Shown: one piece after another, positions 56,101 through 64,000 of the stretch
Numbering within the stretch: the stretch's first letter is position 1
Layout: each line of letters begins with the position of its first letter
DNA from: Membranipora membranacea
Lineage: Eukaryota > Bryozoa > Gymnolaemata > Cheilostomatida > Membraniporidae
Length of the DNA stretch: 64,000 nt
Assembly: GCA_914767715.1 (NCBI GenBank)
Contig: OU612072.1
Span: forward strand, 992,001-1,056,000
Direction: 5' to 3'
The notes under the pieces: model-generated
Database searches by the model: none
The model's input: only the letters and a program-made list of their open reading frames with translations
Told to the model about the DNA's origin: nothing
Translations under genes and position numbers: made by a program

Positions 56101-56494
56101 ACTGAGAACCTACGGCACGAGACCCCTGACCCAGCCCCCCTCCCGCCTGACTGGCATCGGTGACTGGTGGATCAGATTTAGACACAGAATTCCGTGGTGG
56201 CTGACCCCCTACGCTATTTGCAGGCGGACTAACCTTATACGATTCTAAATCTAAGATAACATCATATAGACTAAGTAATAGTGAATCTAGACCTACAGTA
56301 CCAGCTAACTTATTAGAGAGCTCTACACAAAAATCCTTGTGGCCGTTAATAGCGGCCTGGTTTATACACACACTAACCAATATATTAGCTTTCTTGATAG
56401 CTTGAGAGATAGCCATTTTAGATTTAGACAAAGAAAGCTGCCACTTAGAATAGCACTGAATTGCACGATCAAAAGAGGTTTTGACATAATTCTG
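53198..56494 (-). CDS. BEL Gag-protease-RT segment (1098 codons)
   Basis: Open from just after the TAA at 56495 to TAG at 53200. It holds the rest of Gag, a Gag core near 55700, Cys/His knuckles at about 54910-55110 (CVRCLNKHDPKSCPRFRQCC, CKKPNHHDLLCRK), the protease at about 54665 (FDGGS), and RT from about 53760 to YVDD at 53303-53305. There is no ATG close to its start, so if translated alone it would need internal initiation or readthrough of the upstream TAA. It ends 31 codons after the catalytic DD. Confidence 0.88.
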   Translation of the reverse strand, partial: QNYVKTSFDRAIQCYSKWQLSLSKSKMAISQAIKKANILVSVCINQAAINGHKDFCVELSNKLAGTVGLDSLLLSLYDVILDLESYKVSPPANSVGGQPPRNSVSKSDPPVTDASQAGGGLGQGSRAVGSQSDHDSGVVQQVSASDGHVESSVQTQQTPPVPLEQSTPAAAPAVHMVSGRNGSRDTHKSRLAVHDLHLDTQRVNEFMQISKSSVVNAYDGYDASRHLNVTSAGNSNQISCTRSKPTPYNGDRHKWPEFLSVWYRYSCMFVDEVDKASELKKFLVGEPLELVSPIFATQPNAHDRMVQRLKEVYGDVSLGIKSVFSHLNSLRSIHEGDTKALVKFVNTVESSFSQLGELGHLTSVTLPHVDNLADLLPPTIRRDWDHCYDMFPQKDKVQPFKMFMGFLESERRRALRRTGTHRSDQQKDNSKQKVKTFHVESDNEVSQNSHDKPDSSAMSCVIHGSNRHALADCRSFRSLSVQERFDLCKTHAICVRCLNKHDPKSCPRFRQCCSKCKKPNHHDLLCRKGIADKNKSSKPEAKTESKPSSVRSQSKEKVSTLHGAGTPTDEVSVEVSTNHGTSRPTSDSTVFAIQRASVVGTSHRALLFFDGGSNSTLISHRAAIAWGAKRLKEVTLELSTLGGSTVEEESWLFEVKLMAYDNSVITIHALSIQRLTGSINKPLDRVILQQLFPSIDSQLLIKDSGPIDMLIGNDLLGFHPRKEIASAGQHLQVCSGPFGLCVQGSHPALGNSNSIPSSFFINILSMQDTEVITATHPQHKEFSVSVHSYLTKAEKASLGAFIQGEDLGVEVQPRCGACQCGKCPIRGHSYSFQEEQELQMIRSKLKYDQENKRWKTSYPWIVNPSTLPDNYSAALATLRNTERTLNKDPEWSKIYGAQIQDMVDRGVARKLSKEELKSWCGPKYYISHLAVQNPKSTSTPVRIVFNSSQTFRGTSLNACLAKGPESYLNDLLGILLRWREEKIALVADIKKMYNSIFINNVEQHTHRFLWRNLEQRDPDVYIILRVNMGDRPAAAISSEAIYKTADLFHKEYPRVAELLKSSTYVDDIVDSFPSHKSAMVTAEGTNVVLQNAGFKVKC

Positions 56495-56743
56495 TTATGC
56501 TATGAGATCCATACCGTTGACGGTTAGGTAGCTAGAAAATGTCTCATCTGATTCTACATGCTCAGAATAATCGAAATGGATAGTGAGAAAGTTACTGTAT
56601 GTTGTTTTGAGTTGTGAACGCAGTGTCTCAATATCATCGATGTCCTGTTGTTCGATGCTACTTATTAGCAGATTGGCTAGCGAGGTTACCTTGGACTTGA
56701 GCGATGTACGCTGACCTTTGAGCTGTTTGATAGTATCTTCCAT
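56495..56743 (-). CDS. BEL Gag N-terminal segment (82 aa)
   Basis: ATG 56743 lies 30 bp from the 5' repeat. The product starts MEDTIKQLKGQRTSLKSKVT, a helical start typical of BEL Gag. TAA at 56497 (context GCA TAA CAG) interrupts it, while the same frame stays open below and continues with Gag-like sequence. Confidence 0.8.
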   Translation of the reverse strand: MEDTIKQLKGQRTSLKSKVTSLANLLISSIEQQDIDDIETLRSQLKTTYSNFLTIHFDYSEHVESDETFSSYLTVNGMDLIA

Positions 56744-56772
56744 GTCAGCTGGCGGTAGTCGTCAATTTTGGT

Positions 56773-57140
56773 ACTGTATTGGGATGGCTCTTGTTATCAC
56801 TCTAACCCCAGCATTAATGGCAACGGACGACGAAATAAGAAGTGTTGAGTTGTTATTGGATACTGTATGTCATTATATTCTTCATATTCAAAGTCGAAGT
56901 CGTACCCTGATAAAATGATCAAAGTAAAATAAATAAAATAATGATGTGCATAGATTGTGACGATAATCAGCACATCAAAAGACAATAATGGATGGCAGCA
57001 TAAAAAAGAGTGCGTAGTAATAAATTGACATCAAATTGACACAATCGTCCTATTAGTTAACTCACAAAATTGATGCCGGATATAGGGTTTATTCCATCCA
57101 ATAATAGTGTCTGATAGTTAGTATACAGATAAATAGGTGC
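56773..57140 (-). mobile_element. 5' LTR (or LTR part) of the BEL element, 368 bp
   Basis: Looks identical by eye over 368 bp to 49712-50079. The interval between this block and ATG 56743 is only 29 bp (minus: ACCAAAATTGACGAC), which should contain the primer binding site but does not begin with the usual TGG. The outer flank is CTGCAATTAA, not matching the flank of the other copy. Confidence 0.8.
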
Positions 57141-58253
57141 CTGCAATTAAAATACTTTTGTTAAATACCTAATTACGGATAGGAGAAATAGTAGCAATAA
57201 TAATTTGATACCAGTGGATGCGATAAAGCAATGCTTTCTACACTTTATAAAAATGCCATTTGTCATTTGCCAGTAGTCTTACTTATGATAAATATCGCAA
57301 TTTTTTTTAAACCGCATGTATCTAATTTGATTAATTGTACATTAACTAAACAACATTGAAAACATGCAGTAAATTACGTTATGCAAAAGCGTGATGAAAA
57401 TCTATGCAGTGTTACATTCAAACCACATTGCGTACAACAATGGATCACCATTTTTGGGCGATTGTTTAGCATTGAAAGAGAAATGTTTATGCTCATAACT
57501 GCTCTACTATTGAATTTATCATCAAACGCCACAATCAAACCTCGGAAATAATCTCTAGTTTAATGGAAGCTAATGTGTGTAACATGTTGTTCAACTTATT
57601 TTCAGTCTTTTCTTTTGGCTGGAGAGGAGTGCATGTTTTGGACCAAAAAAAGCTGGTTTAGCCACATAAATCCAAATATCTCAAGATGTAAAGCCATAAT
57701 CGTCAATCGCTTCGACCAAAACCTAGACAATCTCCTGCTATTCATCATGCTGACAACAAATTTGACTGATATCCTTCTGAATTTCTGATTTTTGGCTGGA
57801 AAATTTTGACCTAAATTGGTTAAAATTTGGGTTATTATCTGTTACAGTGTTTTGACACCCAGGATCTGTAAGCTGGAAGTTTATTGATGGAAGTGACAGT
57901 ACAAGACAAAAATGGAATAATAAGATGGAAATTTTAGTTTCTGCATCATTAGGGTCGCATGTAATGAGGGGTCAGAAATGGTCCCTTTACAATTATTGCA
58001 AAAATAAATTTCAAGCCTCGGAGACAGGAGGCCTAAAATCATAAAGTTTCACTGAAATGTCACTTCTTCGGTTAGTGCCATGCCTCCTCCATATTATGGT
58101 GAAAGCATAATTTAATCAAATACCTCAAAAACAAGGCACAGAGGGCTCAATTTAAAAGAGGCACATTTTGCCCGAAAATGAACTTCCAGAGGTCACTGCG
58201 ACTCGACGTCAAATATTTAGGAGGTTTTAAATGTGAAAATAACTATTAGACAT
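57141..58253. other. Intergenic, nothing supported
   Basis: A 71-codon frame at 57573-57788 has no recognised domain. AT-rich sequence. Confidence 0.4.
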
Positions 58254-58309
58254 GATCACCAATACAATATTAAAAAGTTTTAAAAAGCGATATATCACGT
58301 TAAGTCTAT
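58254..58309 (+). repeat. Dispersed 55-bp repeat (copy of 30658)
   Basis: Close match to 30658-30713. It lies next to the 58290-58522 repeat, so both may belong to one longer element. Confidence 0.65.
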
Positions 58310-58522
58310 GTTTACAACCAGAAATTAGGATGAACTATAAATATAACCTACTTTGAAATTTTTAGCAATCAAATTAGCTCAGCCATCCACATTGCTAAAA
58401 ACAGCCTTTCCTTGATAAAACATTTAATCACATTTTCGATGAGCTATTAGCGCTCAGTAGCTCGAAAGCTTTCAAACAGTGTATAGAAAGTTGATCTTTG
58501 CTGACCCCGTGCCTCTACCATA
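58290..58522 (-). repeat. Inverted copy of the 47546-47785 repeat
   Basis: Reverse complement of the 47.6-kb repeat with moderate divergence, for example CAAATTAGCTCAGCCATCCA and GATGAGCTATTAG. Confidence 0.7.
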
Positions 58523-60621
58523 ATAGTAGTGAGTGTCAATAATACAATGCGGCTTGAGATTGCAGTAGAAAATTGAATCAATCTTTTCAGTTTTGAAAAG
58601 AGAAAATTACTTGTACCAATCTGTTGGTAGCTTTCTAACACTGTCAGCTCTGCTGCTGAAAACTCACATAATCATACCAAGCAACGCAAAAAACTTCTTG
58701 AAACCTTGAATAATGATCGCATATGATGGATGACTTCCCTGAATTAATTCTCTGTACCATTGAGTTCAATACGGAAATAGTTCTTATAAAAGTATTGATT
58801 ATCACTATGTTCCCATGTGTCGATTTTGTAAGGATTTCGGGAGTAATCGTCCCATGGAAACGGCATTAAAATCAAATTCCGATTGTGACGAATGACTAAT
58901 TGGACGCGAATATCCATACCGTGTTTATTCGACCTATTTCCTAATTGGAATTACACGCGGCAGGCAGGGGTTCAAGTCCACTGGATTCTAACCATTCGAA
59001 ATTGGAGTGAACCACAAAATCGAGGCATGGGACCATGGCGATTCACTTCCCCTCAATTTCACATTCCAATTACAAGATCTGCTTCAATACCGTATTTTAA
59101 CATTAGTGCTATCTGAGCGATGGAACTTACCCTAATTAGTAATTGCTTTGATAAATCTAGAGAAAATACCTTGTATACCTCACTCACTTATTATGATTAA
59201 CGTACACCTAATGTTTAACGGCATATAAAAAGCACTGAAATTCAATGGAACACATCTGCTCAATTGTATTTTTGGTAGTGTGCACTTGTGATACAGAAAA
59301 CAGTGACGTTGAGTAGTAGGAGGAGGAATATTCATAAATTGTTAGAATCAGCGATGGTACAACCAGATACTGAAAATATCTAAGAAAATTTACTAAGAAA
59401 AATTTCAGGAGACACTGCTTCCACCAAGAATTCTTTATGCCCAGGTAAGAATTGAATAAGAAACTTCATGCGATTTTCTTCAAGCATATTTTACATAACA
59501 TTCATTACGATTTACGATGCGTTGTCTATACTAGATTTTTATGAGTTGAATTTTGAGTTGTCCCCACGTGAAATAACAAAAAATTAGAGGCAAATCAACC
59601 CGATTAGGAGTCGCAAAACCAAGATAGTCTAGCCGTAAACCACTACAACCACTGCAACCACTACAGCATTATTTCAAAGAGATTTTCAGTTATTCATTTA
59701 AACATTTTATTGAAACACTTACAGTTATTTTATGTATCAGTTTTGTCAGCATTCAATTGCTTTTAAGTGGAAATAATTCATCGCAAACCATAGCCATAGC
59801 CATAGCCATCCTAGCTTAAAATTGTTACCCTGCCATCCCTGACTATCGTGTGCAGCTGCAGCACGCCAATCACTTGAAGTGTCCATGTAAACCCAGCTGG
59901 GGCTATCCACACAATAGTTGAATTTCGGGGTGGAACGGATCAGGGTTAGGCAATCTCGGATCGGATATCGGATCGGTCCATAAATTTCCACAAGTTCCAG
60001 CAACTGTACTTTTGCACCATAATGTACAGTTTAGGTCATTGAATACATGGATAAACACCGTCAACAATCTTTTCCCTGAACCATTACCCTAATTTAAATG
60101 TGTATAATGTATCCGCTTGGATATAATACTTTACAAGGAGCAACTTATCACTCAAACAGCCAAGACGCAATTGGTTCACACAAACAGATTATTTGAAAGG
60201 ATCATTATTAATGAGTACAAAGGTCTCTTGACTCCAAGCATTTGTGCATAGACACTCAATTTGCCAGGTTCACTCAAACCCCGATGTTAGTAGTCACTGA
60301 GTTTGAACAAACTCCCTGCTCCTATGTCCCAAACTCTCTGCTATGATTAGGATAGGAATTGTCCTCCTACTTTGAAGAAGCAGAAGAGGATAACCTTGTA
60401 CATCAAACTATAGACAGTTTGTGACAAGGAACATCATTGGATTAAAAATTATGTCTTTTTCACAACGATCTGAGTAAAGATGCTGCTCTCAATTTCAGCA
60501 GAAAAACACATCCACCAAATTTATTAGCAGCTATGAAAATGAAATATGTATTGAATGCCTACTGATCACCACTGAGTGCTTTCAGCCAAACTCAATTATC
60601 TAATCTGAACTAAAAATTAAT
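58523..60621. other. Intergenic, short tandem runs only
   Basis: AACCACTAC repeats at 59637-59668 and CCATAG repeats at 59789-59810. A B-box-like GGGGTTCAAGTCCACT at 58968 has no A box. No gene was found. Confidence 0.4.
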
Positions 60622-60831
60622 TGTAGTGCAAGGTATAATAGACTGCAGGTAGTAAATAGGGAAAGACAGATAAGAGTGCTGCATAAGAACTCAGGCTACA
60701 TCCGGGAATGCGCAGGAAAGAGGCATTAATAATGACGCTGGCTTAGAGGGGAGAAGAGAATGAGAGAAGACAAAGGAGTTGTACCAATACTGGACACCTC
60801 AGCATATCTCATGTAAGTTGAATACACTACA
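60622..60831 (+). mobile_element. 5' LTR of the Gypsy element, 210 bp
   Basis: It begins TGTAGTG and ends CACTACA, a perfect 7-bp inverted terminal pair with the canonical TG...CA. It is followed directly by a primer binding site. The short length is usual for compact metazoan Ty3/Gypsy elements. The 3' LTR lies outside the window. Confidence 0.8.
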
Positions 60832-60849
60832 TGGTGTCAGGAGTAAACT
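60832..60849 (+). other. Primer binding site of the Gypsy element
   Basis: TGGTGTCAGGAGTAAACT starts with TGG right at the LTR border, as expected for pairing with a tRNA 3' end (CCA). The primer tRNA was not identified; it is not the tRNA-Ala or tRNA-Val of this window. Confidence 0.7.
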
Positions 60850-60960
60850 AGAGAGTATTAGTGAAGGTTTTGATCTAATGAGTGGCAGAGGAGGCCATAT
60901 TTGAGAGAGAGGAATAGAGAGGTCTTTGAATCAATAACCGACATTGATCACGTTACAAAC

Positions 60961-61956
60961 ATGGACAATAAATTTGGAAGGAGTGTTAAGACTCCAGTGT
61001 TTAGCATGGAGAATGGTGCTGAGTTGGAATGTTGGAGGAAGTTTATCAGACGTTTTGAAATAGCTGTGATTGGTGCAGGGTTGAGATCCAAGGACAGTGG
61101 TGGAATTAGGTCCAGGAGAAAGGCAGAAGATAGTCAAGTAGAGAAGTTTGAAAGAGAGCAGAGAAAAGCGGCATTACTGCTAGATAGCATGGGGGAGTAT
61201 GGTATGAACATCTTTGAGACATGGGATGGTGATGTGGATGCCATGCAATATGAGCAACTGAAAGTGGCGTTTGACAACCATTTTGCAAGCAGAGAAAACA
61301 TAGTTGCGACCAGACACAGGTTCTTGTGCATGGAGCAGAGGAGAGATGAGAGATTAGACAAGTATATAGAAAGGGTAGAAAGGAGTGGCAGTACATGCAG
61401 ATGGGGCGGATTGGAAGAAGAGATGAACACCCTCATTGTCATCAAAGGAATGCATGTAGATAAGATAAGAGGTGATCTGCTGTTGAAAAAGGAGTTAACT
61501 TTACACAAGGTGAAAAACATGTGCAGTAGATATGAATCAGCCCAGGCTGCAGCCAAAATTATCAAGTCAGGAGAATCTAAGCCTGTTTCAGAAGTTGACC
61601 TAGTTGAAGTTAGTCAGGAGAACTCAACAGTTGGTAAAGAGCAAGCAGATATAGACAGGGTTGGAGCAAGTAATTTTAGTTCAGGATTCAGAGATCGTGG
61701 AGGTAGCAGAGGCCGGGGCAGAGGCCGGGGTTGTTGGACATGCGGACGCTACGGGGGTCATGATTACAGATCGTGTGCGGATAAGGTGAGGAATGAGAAA
61801 GGAGAAAAGAGTGGTCAAAGGGAGGCCCCAAAATGTTACGTGTGTGGAGAGCCTTCGCACATAGCTAAATTCTGTCCGAACAAGTTTGCAGGCAGAGAAA
61901 CAGGAAAAGGGGAGATAAATGCTGTAGCAGGATACTCCAGCGATGAATCGTTATGA
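60961..61956 (+). CDS. Gypsy gag (331 aa)
   Basis: ATG 60961 is the first in-frame ATG after the leader; the frame itself is open from 60901. The product has a helical capsid-like part (residues about 20-210) and a Gly/Arg tract (GGSRGRGRGRG). Two zinc knuckles follow: CWTCGRYGGHDYRSC (spacing 2-5-4, one residue longer than usual) and the canonical CYVCGEPSHIAKFC. It packages element RNA in cytoplasmic particles. The frame ends in TGA at 61954-61956, followed by CTAG, and continues open without shift into pol. Confidence 0.88.
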   Translation: MDNKFGRSVKTPVFSMENGAELECWRKFIRRFEIAVIGAGLRSKDSGGIRSRRKAEDSQVEKFEREQRKAALLLDSMGEYGMNIFETWDGDVDAMQYEQLKVAFDNHFASRENIVATRHRFLCMEQRRDERLDKYIERVERSGSTCRWGGLEEEMNTLIVIKGMHVDKIRGDLLLKKELTLHKVKNMCSRYESAQAAAKIIKSGESKPVSEVDLVEVSQENSTVGKEQADIDRVGASNFSSGFRDRGGSRGRGRGRGCWTCGRYGGHDYRSCADKVRNEKGEKSGQREAPKCYVCGEPSHIAKFCPNKFAGRETGKGEINAVAGYSSDESL

Positions 61957-61960
61957 CTAG
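61954..61960 (+). promoter_or_regulatory. Stop-codon readthrough signal UGA-CUAG
   Basis: TGACTAG: the gag stop and the next four bases match the UGA CUAG context known from readthrough of some animal and viral genes. Because gag and pol share the frame, readthrough would give Gag-Pol with no frameshift. Whether a stimulatory RNA structure follows was not folded. Confidence 0.65.
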
Positions 61961-64000
61961 GAAGGAAGACAGACAATGAATTTGAAATCAAGCTGAGATC
62001 TTCTAAGAAGATGGTTAAATTCATTGTGGATACGGGAGCGGATGTGACAGTTATCAACAAGGAGACGGCGCAGAGGCTAGGATTAGATATGCGCCCGACT
62101 CGAAGAGATTTTAGAGGAGCAGATGGGAGTAAATTAGAGATTCACTTCAAGGCTTACCTTCCCCTTATCTATGTATGGGGTCAGGAAGTAAGAGGTAAAG
62201 CGTACATCCTAGAAGGGGCACGTAACAATTTACTAGGAAAGCCAGAGATTCGGAAGTTCAAATTGGTGAAGACAATAAGGCGCATTAGCGAAGAGGTAGA
62301 GTTGAAACATCCCAAGTTATTCGGTAAATTGGGAGTATTGCCTGATGTGTTCAAGATAAAAATCAAGGAGGGCGCAAATCCGTTGTGCTTGAACGTCCCA
62401 CGAAGATTACCTATAGGATTGAGAAAGGCCACAAAAGATGAGTTAGAAAGGATGGAGGAGTTGGGTGTTATAGAGAAGGTAGAGAAGCCAACTTCTTGGT
62501 GTTCTGGCATGGTGGTAGCACCTAAATCTAATGGAAAGGTCAGAATATGCGTTGATCTGACCCAACTGAATAAGAGTGTGATGAGGGAGACATATCCATT
62601 ACCCCATCTGGAAGACACCCTTGCATCGTTAGAAGGCAGTCGATACTTTAGCAAGATGGATGCAAACTCAGGATTCTGGCAGATTGATTTGGCGGAGGAG
62701 TCACGAGAGTATACCACTTTTATAACACCTTTTGGTCGTTATCAATACCTGAAAATGCCGTTTGGAATTTCGGCTGCACCGGAATTTTTCCAGAGGCAAA
62801 TGAACAAAATATTAGAGGGACTAACAGGAGTGGTGTGTATGATGGACGACATTTTGGTTGTTGGAAAGAGCAAGGAGGAGCATGATGCAAGATTAGCGGA
62901 AGTTCTGAAGAAAGTCGAAGAAGCGGGGATGACATTAAACAAAGAGAAGTGTGTATTCGGAGTTCAGGAAGTGAAATTCCTGGGGCACATACTGACTAAG
63001 AAAGGTATAGGGGTTGACCCGGAGAAGGAGAGGGCCATCCGCGAGATGCCGGCACCGACTGATAGGAAGGGGTTGCAGAGATTTTTAGCTATGGTGAACT
63101 ACTTGGGTAGATTCAGCCCTCTCATATCAGAAGTAGAGGTGCCTCTGAGAGAATTAGACAGGAAAAAGAATGATTGGATATGGCTAGAGATACATCAGAG
63201 GAGTTTTCATAAGGTTAAGGAGCTGATTACATCTTCTTCGTTGTTGGCTTTGTTTGACTACAATAAAAGTCACAGGGTAACAGCTGACGCAAGTTGTCAC
63301 TCTCTGGGGGCAGCGCTGTTACAGGATCAGGGAGATGGAGAATTGAAACCAGTGGCTTACGCCTCTAGGAAGCTCACAGATGCTGAAAAGAGATATGGTC
63401 AAATTGAGAAGGAAGCCCTGGCGATCACATGGGCATGTGAAAAATTCGACTTTTATCTAGTTGGAAGACATTTTGAAGTAGAGACAGACCACAAGCCATT
63501 GATTCCTCTGCTTGGGTCTAAGGATTTATCAGAGTTGCCGCTGAGGATTCAACGATTTAAGATGAGACTTATGAGATATGACTATAAAATTTTCCATACA
63601 CCTGGGAGTAAAATGTTTATTGCTGATTTACTCTCAAGGCCACCGACCGAACAAGAAGCAGCTAGGATAGCAAGGGTGGAAATGCACATTAGGACTTTGA
63701 TATCTGCGGAAGGAGATGCGTTGGTGGAAGAGATAAAGAGACATGCCAAAGTAGATGACGATTATCAGGTGATTTTGAAGGCTATGAAAGAGGGGTGGCC
63801 AAGAACAGTAAAGGGAGAGCTGAAGAAGGTGAAGGGCAACATGGATCTTCTGAGTGAGAAAGACGGTCTAATTGTGATGAACTCCAGACTGTACATTCCT
63901 ACAGCAATGCGCGAGAACATGCTGCTGCGCTTACATTCCGGTCACCAGGGTATGGTAAAAACGTATCGCAGGAGTCAAGACTCGGTGTGGTGGCCGTCTA
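61957..64000 (+). CDS. Gypsy pol: protease, RT, RNase H, integrase start (3' cut by window)
   Basis: The frame is open from directly after the gag TGA to the window end (681 codons), with no ATG near its start. Protease: FIVDTGADVTVI (Asp codon at 62029). Reverse transcriptase: KVRICVDLTQLN, FSKMDANSGFWQI, then MMDD at 62839-62850 in place of the common YxDD, a variant also met in K02A2.6-type Gypsy elements. RNase H: VTADASCHSLGAAL, EKEALAITWACEKF and TDHKPL (D, E, D). Connection and integrase zinc finger start: LHSGHQGMVKTYRR, the HH half, after which the window ends. The order protease-RT-RNase H-integrase is that of Ty3/Gypsy. All catalytic motifs seen are intact, so the copy could be active. 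Confidence 0.92.

Larger units (their letters stand above)
50684..56743 (-). mobile_element. BEL/Pao LTR retrotransposon polyprotein frame, two in-frame stops
   Basis: A single frame runs on the minus strand from ATG 56743 to the stop at 50684, about 2020 codons, broken by TAA (56495-56497, codon 83) and TAG (53198-53200, codon 1182). Order: Gag with a DUF1759-like region (TPYNGDRHKWPEFLSVWY), Cys/His knuckles, an aspartic protease of the Pao type (LFFDGGSNSTLI), reverse transcriptase with YVDD (53305), RNase H (ILSDGSAAAYGF), and integrase with an HHCC finger and D, D, E core. This order and these domains define BEL/Pao rather than Gypsy or Copia. The element makes its proteins in the cytoplasm and inserts cDNA in the nucleus. 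No envelope-like gene is present. The two stops mean that this copy is either dead, polymorphic or decoded by readthrough. Confidence 0.9.

Noticed and set aside
47546-58522. Inverted repeats around BEL as a single giant transposon's termini
   Set aside because: They lie at unequal distance from the BEL borders and are only moderately similar, so independent repeat copies are simpler.
58960-58985. GGGGTTCAAGTCCACT, B-box-like
   Set aside because: No A box or acceptor stem at the right distance, so no tRNA or SINE call.
60931-62942. Minus-strand Ser/Leu-rich frames
   Set aside because: Antisense shadows of Gypsy gag and pol.

Overview
This is metazoan nuclear DNA from an invertebrate. It is AT-rich, genes are split into small exons by GT-AG introns, Pol III tRNA genes carry internal A/B boxes, and there are many retroelement remnants, SINE-like elements and minisatellites. 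No mitochondrial, bacterial or plant signal was seen. The mix (B-box/coiled-coil/propeller gene, BEL/Pao and Ty3/Gypsy elements, CR1/L2-like LINE tails, tRNA-headed SINEs) would suit a sponge, cnidarian or lophotrochozoan, but the phylum cannot be fixed from the sequence alone. All exon models below come from reading frame, splice sites and phase matching by eye, without transcripts.

Layout: 0.4-5 kb holds the 3' part of a TRIM-like gene (two B-boxes, coiled coil, beta-propeller) with two SINE copies in one intron. 7-9 kb holds a weak membrane-protein model and orphan exons. 10.9-14.85 kb holds a phase-consistent five-exon gene of unknown function. 17.4-23.9 kb holds a seven-exon gene for a small secreted, Trp-rich, Cys-free protein built from alternating exon modules; its first intron is largely an 18-bp minisatellite and its fourth intron contains two tRNA-Ala genes. 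20-39 kb carries five identical tRNA-Ala(UGC) genes, each with a related ~220-bp upstream flank starting in an RFX/X-box-like palindrome, plus two tRNA-Val genes (UAC, CAC) and a tRNA-Val pseudogene. 29-30 kb (minus) is a frameshifted gene or pseudogene. 34.7-35.3 kb (minus) is an exon with eight SPVTP-type decapeptide repeats. 37-46 kb is mostly repeats: a BED-finger transposase relic, LINE fragments, a TIR element, a perfect 30 x 10-bp array and SINE-like pieces.

49.7-57.1 kb is a BEL/Pao retrotransposon on the minus strand. Two 368-bp repeats flank it and look identical by eye. One polyprotein frame runs through it, broken by two in-frame stop codons. 60.6-64.0 kb is the 5' part of a Ty3/Gypsy element on the plus strand (210-bp LTR, PBS, gag, protease, RT, RNase H, start of integrase). 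Its gag and pol share one reading frame and are separated only by UGA in the UGA-CUAG context known for stop-codon readthrough. The element runs off the window end.

Most notable: the modular secreted protein, the tRNA-Ala units with their palindrome, the readthrough-type Gypsy gag-pol junction, and a BEL element that looks young by its LTRs yet carries two nonsense codons.
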